64,000 bases of DNA. It comes from Trichomonas vaginalis G3. Taxonomy: Eukaryota; Parabasalia; Trichomonadida; Trichomonadidae. Location: the NCBI RefSeq assembly GCF_026262505.1, contig NC_067208.1, positions 17,989,962 through 18,053,961 of the forward strand. The letters are read 5' to 3'. The position numbers and the translations under genes were made by a program. Of this stretch, positions 36,700-50,663 are shown in pieces; position 1 is the first letter of the stretch; each line of letters begins with the position of its first letter. The notes under the pieces were generated by a model. That model worked only from the letters and a program-made list of their open reading frames with translations, did no database searches and was not told the DNA's origin.

Positions 36700-37617
36700 C
36701 TAATCTAAAGCTGCAATTTCCTTAAAAAGAACATCGGTGGCCTCTTGATCCTCAACATATTCAGTTGATGATAGGGTCCAAATTATAATCAAATATGGAA
36801 GATTCATACAGTACATTACGTATAAATGAATGAAAACTCTGATGTAGTTAAATTTCACTATGTCTATAAATTCATATTTCATAACCAAAACACTATATCT
36901 CACGCGTTGCGCTATTTCTAAACCGACACTACCAAGAATTTCCATGAATAATGCGATGTTAATTCTTAAATGATATTTTTTCGGAATGTAATCTTTGATA
37001 CTTGATAATACAAAGCATATATTCATAAGAATCAGCATTATAATATATATTGTGTTATAGATTGTTGAATAGACTATATATGTTTTGTTGTAAACAACTT
37101 CATTAATGAATGGAATTGTATATGGATCAACTTTGGAGTATAAGGTAAAAAAGAATTTGCATACAATCCTAAATATCATTAAAACATAAAGAAAATAGTT
37201 AAAGTACTTCAAATATTTTCCAATTTTGATATTAAAACAAATTAATACAATTGCAATTTGTTCCATGAACATAACATCTGCTAGCATTGTAAAATCATCC
37301 CACACTCTGCTTAATCTAAAACAAAAATTCTTATCCTTTTCACGATAAAAATAACATAAAACATAATAATATATCCAAGAACTGAAGTTGTGAACAGCAT
37401 ATGTGAGCACATAACATATATCAGGCATAAAGCGATTTCTTAGTTGAAATTTAAGTCTTCTGATCAACGAAAAAGCATAATAAAAAAATGGAAGTTGTAA
37501 AATTAATTGGACAACAATGAAAATATAAGAACACGGATGATTGCAAACGCTATATGCATGTAATTGACAGTAGGACTGTGGCATATATAGAATGAATTTA
37601 CTAACCTTGTTTTCCAT
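36700..37617 (-). CDS. Seven-helix membrane protein, copy 5 (intact)
   Basis: 305 residues, identical to copy 3 in protein. Complete spacer on both sides. Confidence 0.75.
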   Translation of the reverse strand: MENKVSKFILYMPQSYCQLHAYSVCNHPCSYIFIVVQLILQLPFFYYAFSLIRRLKFQLRNRFMPDICYVLTYAVHNFSSWIYYYVLCYFYREKDKNFCFRLSRVWDDFTMLADVMFMEQIAIVLICFNIKIGKYLKYFNYFLYVLMIFRIVCKFFFTLYSKVDPYTIPFINEVVYNKTYIVYSTIYNTIYIIMLILMNICFVLSSIKDYIPKKYHLRINIALFMEILGSVGLEIAQRVRYSVLVMKYEFIDIVKFNYIRVFIHLYVMYCMNLPYLIIIWTLSSTEYVEDQEATDVLFKEIAALD

Positions 37618-38152
37618 AATTTTTTTATGTCAAATTTGACATAATCGTTGCAACGGAAATTTTATCGCTATCATATCATTCCGCAAAATAAATTTAAAAC
37701 TCTTTACATCTATGTTTAATAAATATCAAATATTTGCAAACTAATAATGAAATTAATAACAATGATTCTTTAATTTCATGTTGTATCAATTCCATAATAG
37801 TCCGGCATACTATGCATTGCATTGAAAGATCAATTATCCATGATTTTTCTTCAGAATTATTGAACAGTGGATATAATCGCGATGAAATATAGAATGAAAA
37901 AAATCAAGGTGTTAAATCTAATTCAGAATATAATTATGATTACATATTTTTGGTTCGAATTGGATAATGTGTTTCTCTTATTTCTGAAGTGACATTTTCT
38001 CGAATTATATCTCCTGGAGTAAGAAAATATTATTCTCAGGTTGCACCCGCTTTATACAAGCTTTAAAAAATATTGGAAATGGTATTCTTCTAAAAAATGA
38101 AAGTTTAAATACAATCAAGCAACATACTAAACGATAAATATAGAATAAAATT

Positions 38153-39070
38153 CTAATCTAAAGCTGCAATTTCCTTAAAAAGAACATCGGTGGCCTCTTG
38201 ATCCTCAACATATTCAGTTGATGATAGGGTCCAAATTATAATCAAATATGGAAGATTCATACAGTACATTACGTATAAATGAATGAAAACTCTGATGTAG
38301 TTAAATTTCACTATGTCTATAAATTCATATTTCATAACCAAAACACTATATCTCACGCGTTGCGCTATTTCTAAACCGACACTACCAAGAATTTCCATGA
38401 ATAATGCGATGTTAATTCTTAAATGATATTTTTTCGGAATGTAATCTTTGATACTTGATAATACAAAGCATATATTCATAAGAATCAGCATTATAATATA
38501 TATTGTGTTATAGATTGTTGAATAGACTATATATGTTTTGTTGTAAACAACTTCATTAATGAATGGAATTGTATATGGATCAACTTTGGAGTATAAGGTA
38601 AAAAAGAATTTGCATACAATCCTAAATATCATTAAAACATAAAGAAAATAGTTAAAGTACTTCAAATATTTTCCAATTTTGATATTAAAACAAATTAATA
38701 CAATTGCAATTTGTTCCATGAACATAACATCTGCTAGCATTGTAAAATCATCCCACACTCTGCTTAATCTAAAACAAAAATTCTTATCCTTTTCACGATA
38801 AAAATAACATAAAACATAATAATATATCCAAGAACTGAAGTTGTGAACAGCATATGTGAGCACATAACATATATCAGGCATAAAGCGATTTCTTAGTTGA
38901 AATTTAAGTCTTCTGATCAACGAAAAAGCATAATAAAAAAATGGAAGTTGTAAAATTAATTGGACAACAATGAAAATATAAGAACACGGATGATTGCAAA
39001 CGCTATATGCATGTAATTGACAGTAGGACTGTGGCATATATAGAATGAATTTACTAACCTTGTTTTCCAT
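38153..39070 (-). CDS. Seven-helix membrane protein, copy 6 (intact)
   Basis: 305 residues, identical to copies 3 and 5. Exactly 1453 bp from each neighbour. Used here as the reference for the promoter palindromes. Confidence 0.75.
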   Translation of the reverse strand: MENKVSKFILYMPQSYCQLHAYSVCNHPCSYIFIVVQLILQLPFFYYAFSLIRRLKFQLRNRFMPDICYVLTYAVHNFSSWIYYYVLCYFYREKDKNFCFRLSRVWDDFTMLADVMFMEQIAIVLICFNIKIGKYLKYFNYFLYVLMIFRIVCKFFFTLYSKVDPYTIPFINEVVYNKTYIVYSTIYNTIYIIMLILMNICFVLSSIKDYIPKKYHLRINIALFMEILGSVGLEIAQRVRYSVLVMKYEFIDIVKFNYIRVFIHLYVMYCMNLPYLIIIWTLSSTEYVEDQEATDVLFKEIAALD

Positions 39071-39078
39071 AATTTTTT

Positions 39079-39108
39079 TATGTCAAATTTGACATAATCG
39101 TTGCAACG
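39079..39108 (-). promoter_or_regulatory. Paired palindromes before the receptor start
   Basis: TATGTCAAATTTGACATA (39079-39096), a perfect 18-bp palindrome, and CGTTGCAACG (39099-39108), a perfect 10-bp palindrome, are separated by two bases. The first ends 8 bp from the start codon. Both are kept at almost every copy on both arms (in the plus arm for example 62099-62128). The symmetry suggests binding sites for dimeric proteins; function is inferred. Confidence 0.6.
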
Positions 39109-39605
39109 GAAATTTTATCGCTATCATATCATTCCGCAAAATAAATTTAAAACTCTTTACATCTATGTTTAATAAATATCAAATATTTGCAAACTAATAA
39201 TGAAATTAATAACAATGATTCTTTAATTTCATGTTGTATCAATTCCATAATAGTCCGGCATACTATGCATTGCATTGAAAGATCAATTATCCATGATTTT
39301 TCTTCAGAATTATTGAACAGTGGATATAATCGCGATGAAATATAGAATGAAAAAAATCAAGGTGTTAAATCTAATTCAGAATATAATTATGATTACATAT
39401 TTTTGGTTCGAATTGGATAATGTGTTTCTCTTATTTCTGAAGTGACATTTTCTCGAATTATATCTCCTGGAGTAAGAAAATATTATTCTCAGGTTGCACC
39501 CGCTTTATACAAGCTTTAAAAAATATTGGAAATGGTATTCTTCTAAAAAATGAAAGTTTAAATACAATCAAGCAACATACTAAACGATAAATATAGAATA
39601 AAATT

Positions 39606-40527
39606 CTAATCTAAAGCTGCAATTTCCTTAAAAAGAACATCGGTGGCCTCTTGATCCTCAACATATTCAGTTGATGATAGGGTCCAAATTATAATCAAAT
39701 ATGGAAGATTCATACAGTACATTACGTATAAATGAATGAAAACTCTGATGTAGTTAAATTTCACTATGTCTATAAATTCATATTTCATAACCAAAACACT
39801 ATATCTCACGCGTTGCGCTATTTCTAAACCGACACTACCAAGAATTTCCATGAATAATGCGATGTTAATTCTTAAATGATATTTTTTCGGAATGTAATCT
39901 TTGATACTTGATAATACAAAGCATATATTCATAAGAATCAGCATTATAATATATATTGTGTTATAGATTGTTGAATAGACTATATATGTTTTGTTGTAAA
40001 CAACTTCATTAATGAATGGAATTGTATATGGATCAACTTTGGAGTATAAGGTAAAAAAGAATTTGCATACAATCCTAAATATCATTAAAACATAAAGAAA
40101 ATAGTTAAAGTACTTCAAATATTTTCCAATTTTGATATTAAAACAAATTAATACAATTGCAATTTGTTCCATGAACATAACATCTGCTAGCATTGTAAAA
40201 TCATCCCACACTCTGCTTAATCTAAAACAAAAATTCTTATCCTTTTCACGATAAAAATAACATAAAACATAATAATATATCCAAGAACTGAAGTTGTGAA
40301 CAGCATATGTGAGCACATAACATATATCAGGCCAGGCATAAAGCGATTTCTTAGTTGAAATTTAAGTCTTCTGATCAACGAAAAAGCATAATAAAAAAAT
40401 GGAAGTTGTAAAATTAATTTGACAACAATGAAAATATAAGAACACGGATGATTGCAAACGCTATATGCATGTAATTGACAGTAGGACTGTGGCATATATA
40501 GAATGAATTTACTAACCTTGTTTCCAT
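39606..40527 (-). pseudogene. Receptor-like gene, copy 7 (broken near the 5' end)
   Basis: Codons from helix two to the end are open (39606-40316). A four-base tandem duplication near 40331 and a further one-base loss beside the start break the N-terminal part. This is the first clearly non-homopolymer change in the left arm. Confidence 0.75.
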
Positions 40528-41063
40528 AATTTTTTTATGTCAAATTTGACATAATCGTTGCAACGGAAATTTTATCGCTATCATATCATTCCGCAAAATA
40601 AATTTAAAACTCTTTACATCTATGTTTAATAAATATCAAATATTTGCAAACTAATAATGAAATTAATAACAATGATTCTTTAATTTCATGTTGTTATCAA
40701 TTCCATAATAGTCCGGCATACTATGCATTGCATTGAAAGATCAATTATCCATGATTTTTCTTCAGAATTATTGAACAGTGGATATAATCGCGATGAAATA
40801 TAGAATGAAAAAAATCAAGGTGTTAAATCTAATTCAGAATATAATTATGATTACATATTTTTGGTTCGAATTGGATAATGTGTTTCTCTTATTTCTGAAG
40901 TGACATTTTCTCGAATTATATCTCCTGGAGTAAGAAAATATTATTCTCAGGTTGCACCCGCTTTATACAAGCTTTAAAAAATATTGGAAATGGTATTCTT
41001 CTAAAAAATGAAAGTTTAAATACAATCAAGCAACATACTAAACGATAAATATAGAATAAAATT

Positions 41064-41974
41064 CTAATCTAAAGCTGCAATTTCCTTAAAAAGAACATCG
41101 GTGGCCTCTTGATCCTCAACATATTCAGTTGATGATAGGGTCCAAATTATAATCAATATGGAAGATTCATACAGTACATTACGTATAAATGAATGAAAAC
41201 TCTGATGTAGTTAAATTTCACTATGTCTATAAATTCATATTTCATAACCAAAACACTATATCTCACGCGTTGCGCTATTTCTTAACCGACACTACCAAGA
41301 ATTTCATGAATAATGCGATGTTAATTCTTAAATGAATTTTTTCGGAATGTAATCTTTGATACTTGATAATACAAAGCATATATTCATAAGAATCAGCATT
41401 ATAATATATATTGTGTTATAGATTGTTGAATAGACTATATATGTTTTGTTGTAAACAACTTCATTAATGAATGGAATTGTATATGGATCAACTTTGGAGT
41501 ATAAGGTAAAAAAGAATTTGCATACAATCCTAAATATCATTAAAACATAAAGAAAATAGTTAAAGTACTTCAAATATTTTCCAATTTTGATATTAAAACA
41601 AATTAATACAATTGCAATTTGTTCATGAACATAACATCTGCTAGCATTGTAAAATCATCCCACACTCTGCTTAATCTAAAACAAAAATTCTTATCCTTTT
41701 CACGATAAAAATAACATAAAACATAATAATATATCCAAGAACTGAAGTTGTGAACAGCATATGTGAGCACATAACATATATCAGGCATAAAGCGATTTTA
41801 GTTGAAATTTAAGTCTTCTGATCAACGAAAAAGCATAATAAAAAAATGGAAGTTGTAAAATTAATTGGACAACAATGAAAATATAAAACACGGATGATTG
41901 CAAACGCTATATGCATGTAATTGACAGTAGGACTGTGGCATATATAGAATGAATTTACTAACCTTGTTTTCCAT
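41064..41974 (-). pseudogene. Receptor-like gene, copy 8 (several indels)
   Basis: Seven bases shorter than the reference, with scattered one- and two-base losses in both coding and flanking parts. Only pieces of 60-80 codons remain open. Confidence 0.75.
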
Positions 41975-42508
41975 AATTTTTTTATGTCAAATTTGACATA
42001 ATCGTTGCAACGAAATTTTATCGCTATCATATCATTCCGCAAAATAAATTTAAAACTCTTTACATCTATGTTTAATAAATATCAAATATTTGCAAACTAA
42101 TAATGAAATTAATAACAATGATTCTTTAATTTCATGTTGTATCAATTCCATAATAGTCCGGCATACTATGCATTGCATTGAAAGATCAATTATCCATGAT
42201 TTTTCTTCAGAATTATTGAACAGTGGATATAATCGCGATGAAATATAGAATGAAAAAAATCAAGGTGTTAAATCTATATTCAGAATATAATTATGATTAC
42301 ATATTTTTGGTTCGAATTGGATAATGTGTTTCTCTTATTTCTGAAGTGACATTTTTCTGAATTATATCTCCTGGAGTAAGAAAATATTATTCTCAGGTTG
42401 CACCGCTTTATACAAGCTTTAAAAAAATTTGGAAATGGTATTCTTCTAAAAAATGAAAGTTTAAATACAATCAAGCAACATACTAAACGATAAATATAGA
42501 ATAAAATT

Positions 42509-43425
42509 CTAATCTAAAGCTGCAATTTCCTTAAAAAGAACATCGGTGGCCTCTTGATCCTCACACATATCAGTTGATGATAGGGTCCAAATTATAATCA
42601 AATATGGAAGATTCATACAGTACATTACGTATAAATGAATGAAAACTCTGATGTAGTTAAATTTCACTATGTCTATAAATTCATATTTCATAACCAAAAC
42701 ACTATATCTCACGCGTTGCGCTATTTCTAAACCGACACTACCAAGAATTTCCATGAATAATGCGATGTTAATTCTTAAATGATATTTTTTCGGAATGTAA
42801 TCTTTGATACTTTGATAATACAAAGCATATATTCATAAGAATCAGCATTATAATATATATTGTGTTATAGATTGTTGAATAGACTATATATGTTTTGTTG
42901 TAAACAACTTCATTAATGAATGGAATTGTATATGGATCAACTTTGGAGTATAAGGTAAAAAAGAATTTGCATACAATCCTAAATATCATTAAAACATAAA
43001 AGAATAGTTAAAGTACTTCAAATATATTCCAATTTTGATATTAAAACAAATTAATACAATTGCAATTTGTTCCATGAACATAACATCTGCTAGCATTGTA
43101 AAATCATCCCACACTCTGCTTAATCTAAACAAAAAATTCTTATCCTTTTCACGATAAAAATAACATAAAACATAATAATATATCCAAGAACTGAAGTTGT
43201 GAACAGCATATGTGAGCACATAACATATATCAGGCATAAAGCGATTTCTTAGTTGAAATTTAAGTCTTCTGATCAACGAAAAAGCATAATAAAAAAATGG
43301 AAGTTGTAAAATTATTGGACAACAATGAAAATATAAGAACACGGATGATTGCAAACGCTATATGCATGTAATTGACAGTAGGACTGTGGCATATATAGAA
43401 TGAATTTACTAACCTTGTTTTCCAT
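42509..43425 (-). pseudogene. Receptor-like gene, copy 9 (several indels)
   Basis: Three overlapping frames cover the protein (42509-42823, 42768-42989, 42989-43354). They are separated by single-base changes, including one near 42812 and one near 43000. Sequence is otherwise near-identical to the reference. Confidence 0.75.
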
Positions 43426-43955
43426 AATTTTTTATGTCAAATTGACATAATCGTTGCAACGGAAATTTTATCGCTATCATATCATTCCGCAAAATAAATT
43501 TAAAACTCTTTACATCTATGTTTAATAAATATCAAATATTTGCAAACTAATAATGAAATTAATAAAAATGATTCTTTAATTTCATGTTGTATCAATTCCA
43601 TATAGTCGGCATACTATGCATTGCATTGAAAATCAATTATCCATGATTTTTCTTCAGAATTATTGAACAGTGGATATAATCCGATGAAATATAGAATGAA
43701 AAAAATCAAGGTGTTAAATTCAATTCAGAATATAATTATGATTACATATTTTTTGGTTCGAATTGGATAATGTGTTTCTCTTATTTTTGAAGTGACATTT
43801 TCTCGAATTATATCTCCTGGAGTAAGAAAATATTATTCTCAGGTTGCACCCGCTTTATACAAGCTTTAAAAAATATTGGAAATGGTATTCTTCTAAAAAA
43901 TGAAAGTTTAAATACAATCAAGCAACATACTAAACGATAAATATAGAATAAAATT

Positions 43956-44872
43956 CTAATCTAAAGCTGCAATTTCCTTAAAAAAACATCGGTGGCCTCT
44001 TGATCCTCAACATATTCAGTTGATGATAGGGTCCAAATTATAATCAAATATGGAAGATTCATACAGTACATTACGTATAAATGAATGAAAACTCTGATGT
44101 AGTTAAATTTCACTATGTCTATAAATTCATATTTCATAACCAAAACACTATATCTCACGCGTTGCGCTATTTCTAAACCGACACTACCAAGAATTCCATG
44201 AATAATGCGATGTTAATTCTAAATGATATTTTTTCGGAATGTAATCTTTGATACTTGATAATACAAAGCATATATTCATAAGAATCAGCATTATAATATA
44301 TATTGTGTTATAGATTGTTGAATAGACTATATATGTTTTGTTGTAAACAACTTCATTAATGAATGGAATGTTTATATGGATCAACTTTGAGTATAAGGTA
44401 AAAAAGAATTTGCATACAATCCTAAATATCATTAAAACATAAAGAAAATAGTTAAAGTACTTCAAATATTTTCCAATTTTGATATTAAAACAAATTAATA
44501 CAATTGCAATTTGTTCCATGAACATAACATTCTGCTAGCATTGTAAAATCATCCCACACTCTGCTTAATCTAAAACAAAAATTCTTATCCTTTTCACGAT
44601 AAAAATAACATAAAACATAATAATATATCCAAGAACTGAAGTTGTGAACAGCATATGTGAGCACATAACATATATCAGGCATAAAGCGATTTCTTAGTTG
44701 AAATTTAAGTCTTCTGATCAACGAAAAAGCATAATAAAAAAATGGAAGTTGTAAAATTAATTGGACAACAATGAAAATATAAGAACACGGATGATTGCAA
44801 ACGCTATATGCATGTAATTGACAGTAGGACTGTGGCATATATAGAATGAATTTTACTAACCTTGTTTTCCAT
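43956..44872 (-). pseudogene. Receptor-like gene, copy 10 (several indels)
   Basis: Helices one to three and helices four to five are readable in separate frames. Because of an indel in the upstream spacer, the hydrophobic small frame there runs on into the receptor N-terminus (44485-45075). That reading is unique to this copy and probably accidental. Confidence 0.75.
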
Positions 44873-45406
44873 AATTTTTTTATGTCAAATTTGACATATC
44901 GTTGCAACGGAAATTTTATCGCTATCATATCATTCCGCAAAATAAATTTAAAATCTTTACATCTATGTTTAATAAATATCAAATATTTGCAAACTAATAA
45001 TGAAATTAATAACAATGATTCTTTAATTTCATGTTGTATCAATTCCATAATAGTCCGGCATACTATGCATTGCATTGAAAGATCAATTATCCATGATTTT
45101 TCTTCAGAATTATTGAACAGTGGATATAATCGCGATGAAATATAGAATGAAAAAAATCAAGGTGTTAAATCTAATTCAGAATATAATTATGATTACATAT
45201 TTTTGGTTCGAATTGGATAATGTGTTTCTCTTATTTCTGAAGTGACATTTTCTCGAATTATATCTCCTGGAGTAAAAAAAATATTATTCTCAGGTTGCAC
45301 CCGCTTTATACAAGCTTTAAAAAATATTGGAAATGGTATTCTTCTAAAAAATGAAAGTTTAAATACAATCAAGCAACATACTAAACGATAAATATAGAAT
45401 AAAATT

Positions 45407-46320
45407 CTAATCTAAAGCTGCAATTTCCTTAAAAAGAACATCGGTGGCCTCTTGATCCTCAACATATTCAGTTGATGATAGGGTCCAAATTATAATCAAA
45501 TATGGAAGATTCATACAGTACATTACGTATAAATGAATGAAAACTCTGATGTAGTTAAATTTCACTATGTCTATAAATTCATATTTCATAACCAAAACAC
45601 TATATCTCACGCGTTGCGCTATTTCTAAACCGACACTACCAAGAATTTCCATGAATAATGCGATGTTAATTCTTAAATGATATTTTTTCGGAATGTAATC
45701 TTTGATACTTGATAATACAAAGCATATATTCATAAGAATCAGCATTATAATATATATTGTGTTATAGATTGTTGAATAGACTATATATGTTTTGTTGTAA
45801 ACAACTTCATTAATGAATGGAATTGTATATGGATCAACTTTGGAGTATAAGGTAAAAAAGAATTTGCATACAATCCTAAATTATTAAAACATAAGAAAAA
45901 TAGTTAAAGTACTTCAAATATTTTCCAATTTTGATATTAAAACAAATTAATACAATTGCAATTTGTTCCATGAACATAACATCTGCTAGCATTGTAAAAT
46001 CATCCCACACTCTGCTTAATCTAAAACAAAAATTCTTTATCTTTCACGATAAAAATAACATAAAACATAATAATATATCCAAGAACTGAAGTTGTGAACA
46101 GCATATGTGAGCACATAACATATATCAGGCATAAAGCGATTTCTTAGTTGAAATTTAAGTCTTCTGATCAACGAAAAAGCATAATAAAAAAATGGAAGTT
46201 GTAAAATTAATTGGACAACAATGAAAATATAAGAACACGGATGATTGCAAAAGCTATATGCATGTAATTGACAGTAGGACTGTGGCATATATAGAATGAT
46301 TTACTAACCTTGTTTTCCAT
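45407..46320 (-). pseudogene. Receptor-like gene, copy 11 (several indels)
   Basis: The C-terminal 112 codons are open. Small losses near 45885 and 46038 and one beside the start disturb the remainder. Confidence 0.75.
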
Positions 46321-46851
46321 AATTTTTTTATGTCAAATTTGACATATCGTTGCAACGGAAATTTTATCGCTATCATATCATTCCGCAAAATAAATTTAAA
46401 ATCTTTACATCTATGTTTAATAAATATCAAATATTTGCAAACTAATAATGAAATTAATAACAATGATTCTTTAATTTCATGTTGTATCAATTCCATAATA
46501 GTCCGCATACTATGCATTGCATTGAAAGATCAATTATCCATGATTTTTCTTCAGAATTATTGAACAGTGGATATAATCGCGATGAAATATAGAATGAAAA
46601 AAATCAAGGTGTTAAATCTAATTCAGAATATAATTATGATTACATTATTTTGGTTCGAATTGGATAATGTGTTTCTCTTATTTCTGAAGTGACATTTTCT
46701 CGAATTATATCTCCTGGAGTAAGAAATATTATTCTCAGGTTGCACCCGCTTTATACAAGCTTTAAAAAATATTGGAAATGGTATTCTTCTAAAAAATGAA
46801 AGTTTAAATACAATCAAGCAACATACTAAACGATAAATATAGAATAAAATT

Positions 46852-47769
46852 CTAATCTAAAGCTGCAATTTCCTTAAAAAGAACATCGGTGGCCTCTTGA
46901 TCCTCAACATATTCAGTTGATGATAGGGTCCAAATTATAATCAAATATGGAAGATTCATACAGTACATTACGTATAAATGAATGAAAACTCTGATGTAGT
47001 TTAATTTCACTATGTCTATAAATTCATATTTCATAACCAAAACACTATATCTCACGCGTTGCGCTATTTCTAAACCGACACTACCAAGAATTTCCATGAA
47101 TAATGCGATGTTAATTCTTAAATGATATTTTTTCGGAATGTAATCTTTGATACTTGATAATACAAAGCATATATTCATAAGAATCAGCATTATAATATAT
47201 ATTGTGTTATAGATTGTTGAATAGACTATATATGTTTTGTTGTAAACAACTTCATTAATGAATGGAATTGTATATGGATCAACTTTGGAGTATAAGGTAA
47301 AAAAGAATTTGCATACAATCCTAAATATCATTAAAACATAAAGAAAATAGTTAAAGTACTTCAAATATTTTCCAATTTTGATATTAAAACAAATTAATAC
47401 AATTGCAATTTGTTCCATGAACATAACATCTGCTAGCATTGTAAAATCATCCCACACTCTGCTTAATCTAAAACAAAAATTCTTATCCTTTTCACGATAA
47501 AAATAACATAAAACATAATAATATATCCAAGAACTGAAGTTTTGAACAGCATATGTGAGCACATAACATATATCAGGCATAAAGCGATTTCTTAGTTGAA
47601 ATTTAAGTCTTCTGATCAACGAAAAAGCATAATAAAAAAATGGAAGTTGTAAAATTAATTGGACAACAATGAAAATATAAGAACACGGATGATTGCAAAC
47701 GCTATATGCATGTAATTGACAGTAGGACTGTGGCATATATAGAATGATATTACTAACCTTGTTTTTCAT
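46852..47769 (-). CDS. Seven-helix membrane protein, copy 12 (intact, variant)
   Basis: Full 305-codon frame with a few replacements against the reference: E2K, K7N with F8I at the N-terminus, H76Q in helix two and F256L in helix seven. It lies in the indel-rich zone but keeps its frame. Confidence 0.75.
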   Translation of the reverse strand: MKNKVSNIILYMPQSYCQLHAYSVCNHPCSYIFIVVQLILQLPFFYYAFSLIRRLKFQLRNRFMPDICYVLTYAVQNFSSWIYYYVLCYFYREKDKNFCFRLSRVWDDFTMLADVMFMEQIAIVLICFNIKIGKYLKYFNYFLYVLMIFRIVCKFFFTLYSKVDPYTIPFINEVVYNKTYIVYSTIYNTIYIIMLILMNICFVLSSIKDYIPKKYHLRINIALFMEILGSVGLEIAQRVRYSVLVMKYEFIDIVKLNYIRVFIHLYVMYCMNLPYLIIIWTLSSTEYVEDQEATDVLFKEIAALD

Positions 47770-48301
47770 AATTTTTTTATGTCAAATTTGACATAATCGT
47801 TGCAACGGAAATTTTATCGCTATCATATCATTCCGCAAAATAAATTTAAAACTCTTTACATCTATGTTATAAATATCAAATATTTGCAAACTAATAATGA
47901 AATTAATAACAATGATTCTTTAATTTCATGTTGTATCAATTCCATAATAGTCCGCATACTATGCATTGCATTGAAAGATCAATTATCCATGATTTTTCTT
48001 CAGAATTATTGAACAGTGGATATAATCGCGATGAAATATAGAATGAAAAAAATCAAGGTGTTAAATCTAATTCAGAATATAATTATGATTACATATTTTT
48101 GGTTCGAATTGGATAATGTGTTTCTCTTATTTCTGAAGTGACATTTTCTCGAATTTAATCTCCTGGAGTAAGAAAATATTATTCTCAGGTTGCACCCGCT
48201 TTATACAAGCTTTAAAAAATATTGGAAATGGTATTCTTCTAAAAAATGAAAGTTTAAATACAATCAAGCAACATACTAAACGATAAATATAGAATAAAAT
48301 T

Positions 48302-49218
48302 CTAATCTAAAGCTGCAATTTCCTTAAAAAGAACATCGGTGGCCTCTTGATCCTCAACATATTCAGTTGATGATAGGGTCCAAATTATAATCAAATATGG
48401 AAGATTCATACAGTACATTACGTATAAATGAATGAAAACTCTGATGTTGTTAAATTTCACTATGTCTATAAATTCATATTTCATAACCAAAACACTTATA
48501 CTCACGCGTTGCGCTATTTCTAAACCGACACTACCAAGAATTTCCATGAATAATGCGATGTTAATTCTTAAATGATATTTTTTCGGAATGTAATCTTTGA
48601 TACTTGATAATACAAAGCATATATTCATAAGAATCAGCATTATAATATATATTGTGTTATAGATTGTTGAATAGACTATATATGTTTTGTTGTAAACAAC
48701 TTCATTAATGAATGGAATTGTATATGGATCAACTTTGGAGTATAAGGTAAAAAAGAATTTGCATACAATCCTAAATATCATTAAAACATAAAGAAAATAG
48801 TTAAAGTACTTCAAATATTTTCCAATTTTGATATTAAAACAAATTAATACAATTGCAATTTGTTCCATGAACATAACATCTGCTAGCATTGTAAAATCAT
48901 CCCACACTCTGCTTAATCTAAAACAAAAATTCTTATCCTTTTCACGATAAAAATAACATAAAACATAATAATATATCCAAGAACTGAAGTTGTGAACAGC
49001 ATATGTGAGCACATAACATATATCAGGCATAAAGCGATTTCTTAGTTGAAATTTAAGTCTTCTGATCAACGAAAAAGCATAATAAAAAAATGGAAGTTGT
49101 AAAATTAATTGGACAACAATGAAAATATAAGAACACGGATGATTGCAAAAGCTATATGCATGTAATTGACAGTAGGACTGTGCATATATAGAATGAATTT
49201 ACTAACCTTGTTTTCCAT
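48302..49218 (-). pseudogene. Receptor-like gene, copy 13 (5' frameshift)
   Basis: Codons from the first cytoplasmic loop to the stop are open (48302-49069). One base is missing near 49182. Residue changes include a local YS-to-SI type change in RVRYSVL and Y258N. Confidence 0.75.
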
Positions 49219-49751
49219 AATTTTTTATGTCAAATTTGACATAATCGTTGCAACGGAATTTTATCGCTATCATATCATTCCGCAAAATAAATTTAAAACT
49301 CTTTACATCTATGTTTAATAAATATCAAATATTTGCAAACTAATAATGAAATTAATAACAATGATTCTTTAATTTCATGTTGTATCAATTCCATAATAGT
49401 CCGGCATACTATGCATTGCATTGAAAGATCAATTATCCATGATTTTTCTTCAGAATTATTGAACAGTGGATTTAATCGCGATGAAATATAGAATGAAAAA
49501 AATCAAGGTGTTAAATCTAATTCAGAATATAATTATGATTACATATTTTTGGTTCGAATTGGATAATGTGTTTCTCTTATTTCTGAAGTGACATTTTCTC
49601 GAATTATATCTCCTGGAGTAAGAAAATATTATTCTCAGGTTGCACCCGCTTTATACAAGCTTTAAAAAATATTGGAAATGGTATTCTTCTAAAAAATGAA
49701 AGTTTAAATACAATCAAGCAACATACTAAACGATAAATATAGAATAAAATT

Positions 49752-50663
49752 CTAATCTAAAGCTGCAATTTCCTTAAAAGAACATCGGTGGCCTCTTGAT
49801 CCTCAACATATTCAGTTGATGATAGGGTCCAAATTATAATCAAATATGGAAGATTCATACAGTACATTACGTATAAATGAATGAAAACTCTGATGTAGTT
49901 AAATTTCACTATGTCTATAAATTCATATTTCATAACCAAAACACTATATCTCACGCGTTGCGCTATTTCTAAACCGACACTACCAAGAATTTCCATGAAT
50001 AATGCGATGTTAATTCTTAAATGATATTTTTTCGGAATGTAATCTTTGATACTTATAATACAAAGCATATATTTATAAGAATCAGCATTATAATATATAT
50101 TGTGTTATAGATTGTTGATAGACTATATATGTTTTGTTGTAAACAACTTCATTAATGAATGGAATTGTATATGGATCAACTTTGGAGTATAAGGTAAAAA
50201 AGAATTTGCATACAATCCTAAATATCATTAAAACATAAAGAAAATAGTTAAAGTACTTCAAATATTTTCCAATTTTGATATTAAAACAAATTAATACAAT
50301 TGCAATTTGTTCCATGAACATAACATCTGCTAGCATTGTAAAATCATCCCACACTCTGCTTAATCTAAAACAAAAATTCTTATCCTTTCACGATAAAATA
50401 ACATAAAACATAATAATATATCCAAGAACTGAAGTTGTGAACAGCATATGTGAGCACATAACTATATCAGGCATAAAGCGATTTCTTAGTTGAAATTTAA
50501 GTCTTCTGATCAACGAAAAAGCATATAAAAAAAATGGAAGTTGTAAAATTAATTGGACAACAATGAAAATATAAGAACACGGATGATTGCAAACGCTATA
50601 TGCATGTAATTGACAGTAGGACTGTGGCATATATAGAATGAATTTACTAACCTTGTTTTCCAT
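49752..50663 (-). pseudogene. Receptor-like gene, copy 14 (several indels)
   Basis: Three pieces stay open (49757-50068, 50088-50354, 50388-50663), separated by one- and two-base losses. The start codon and both upstream palindromes are intact. Confidence 0.75.

Noticed and set aside
44485-45075. 196-codon frame joining the spacer small ORF to the receptor N-terminus
   Set aside because: Exists in one copy only, caused by indels in a noisy zone; other copies do not read through.
44846-48012. Plus-strand 70-99-codon frames antisense to spacers of the left arm
   Set aside because: Shadows of the spacer and N-terminal region on the opposite strand, appearing only where indels remove stops.
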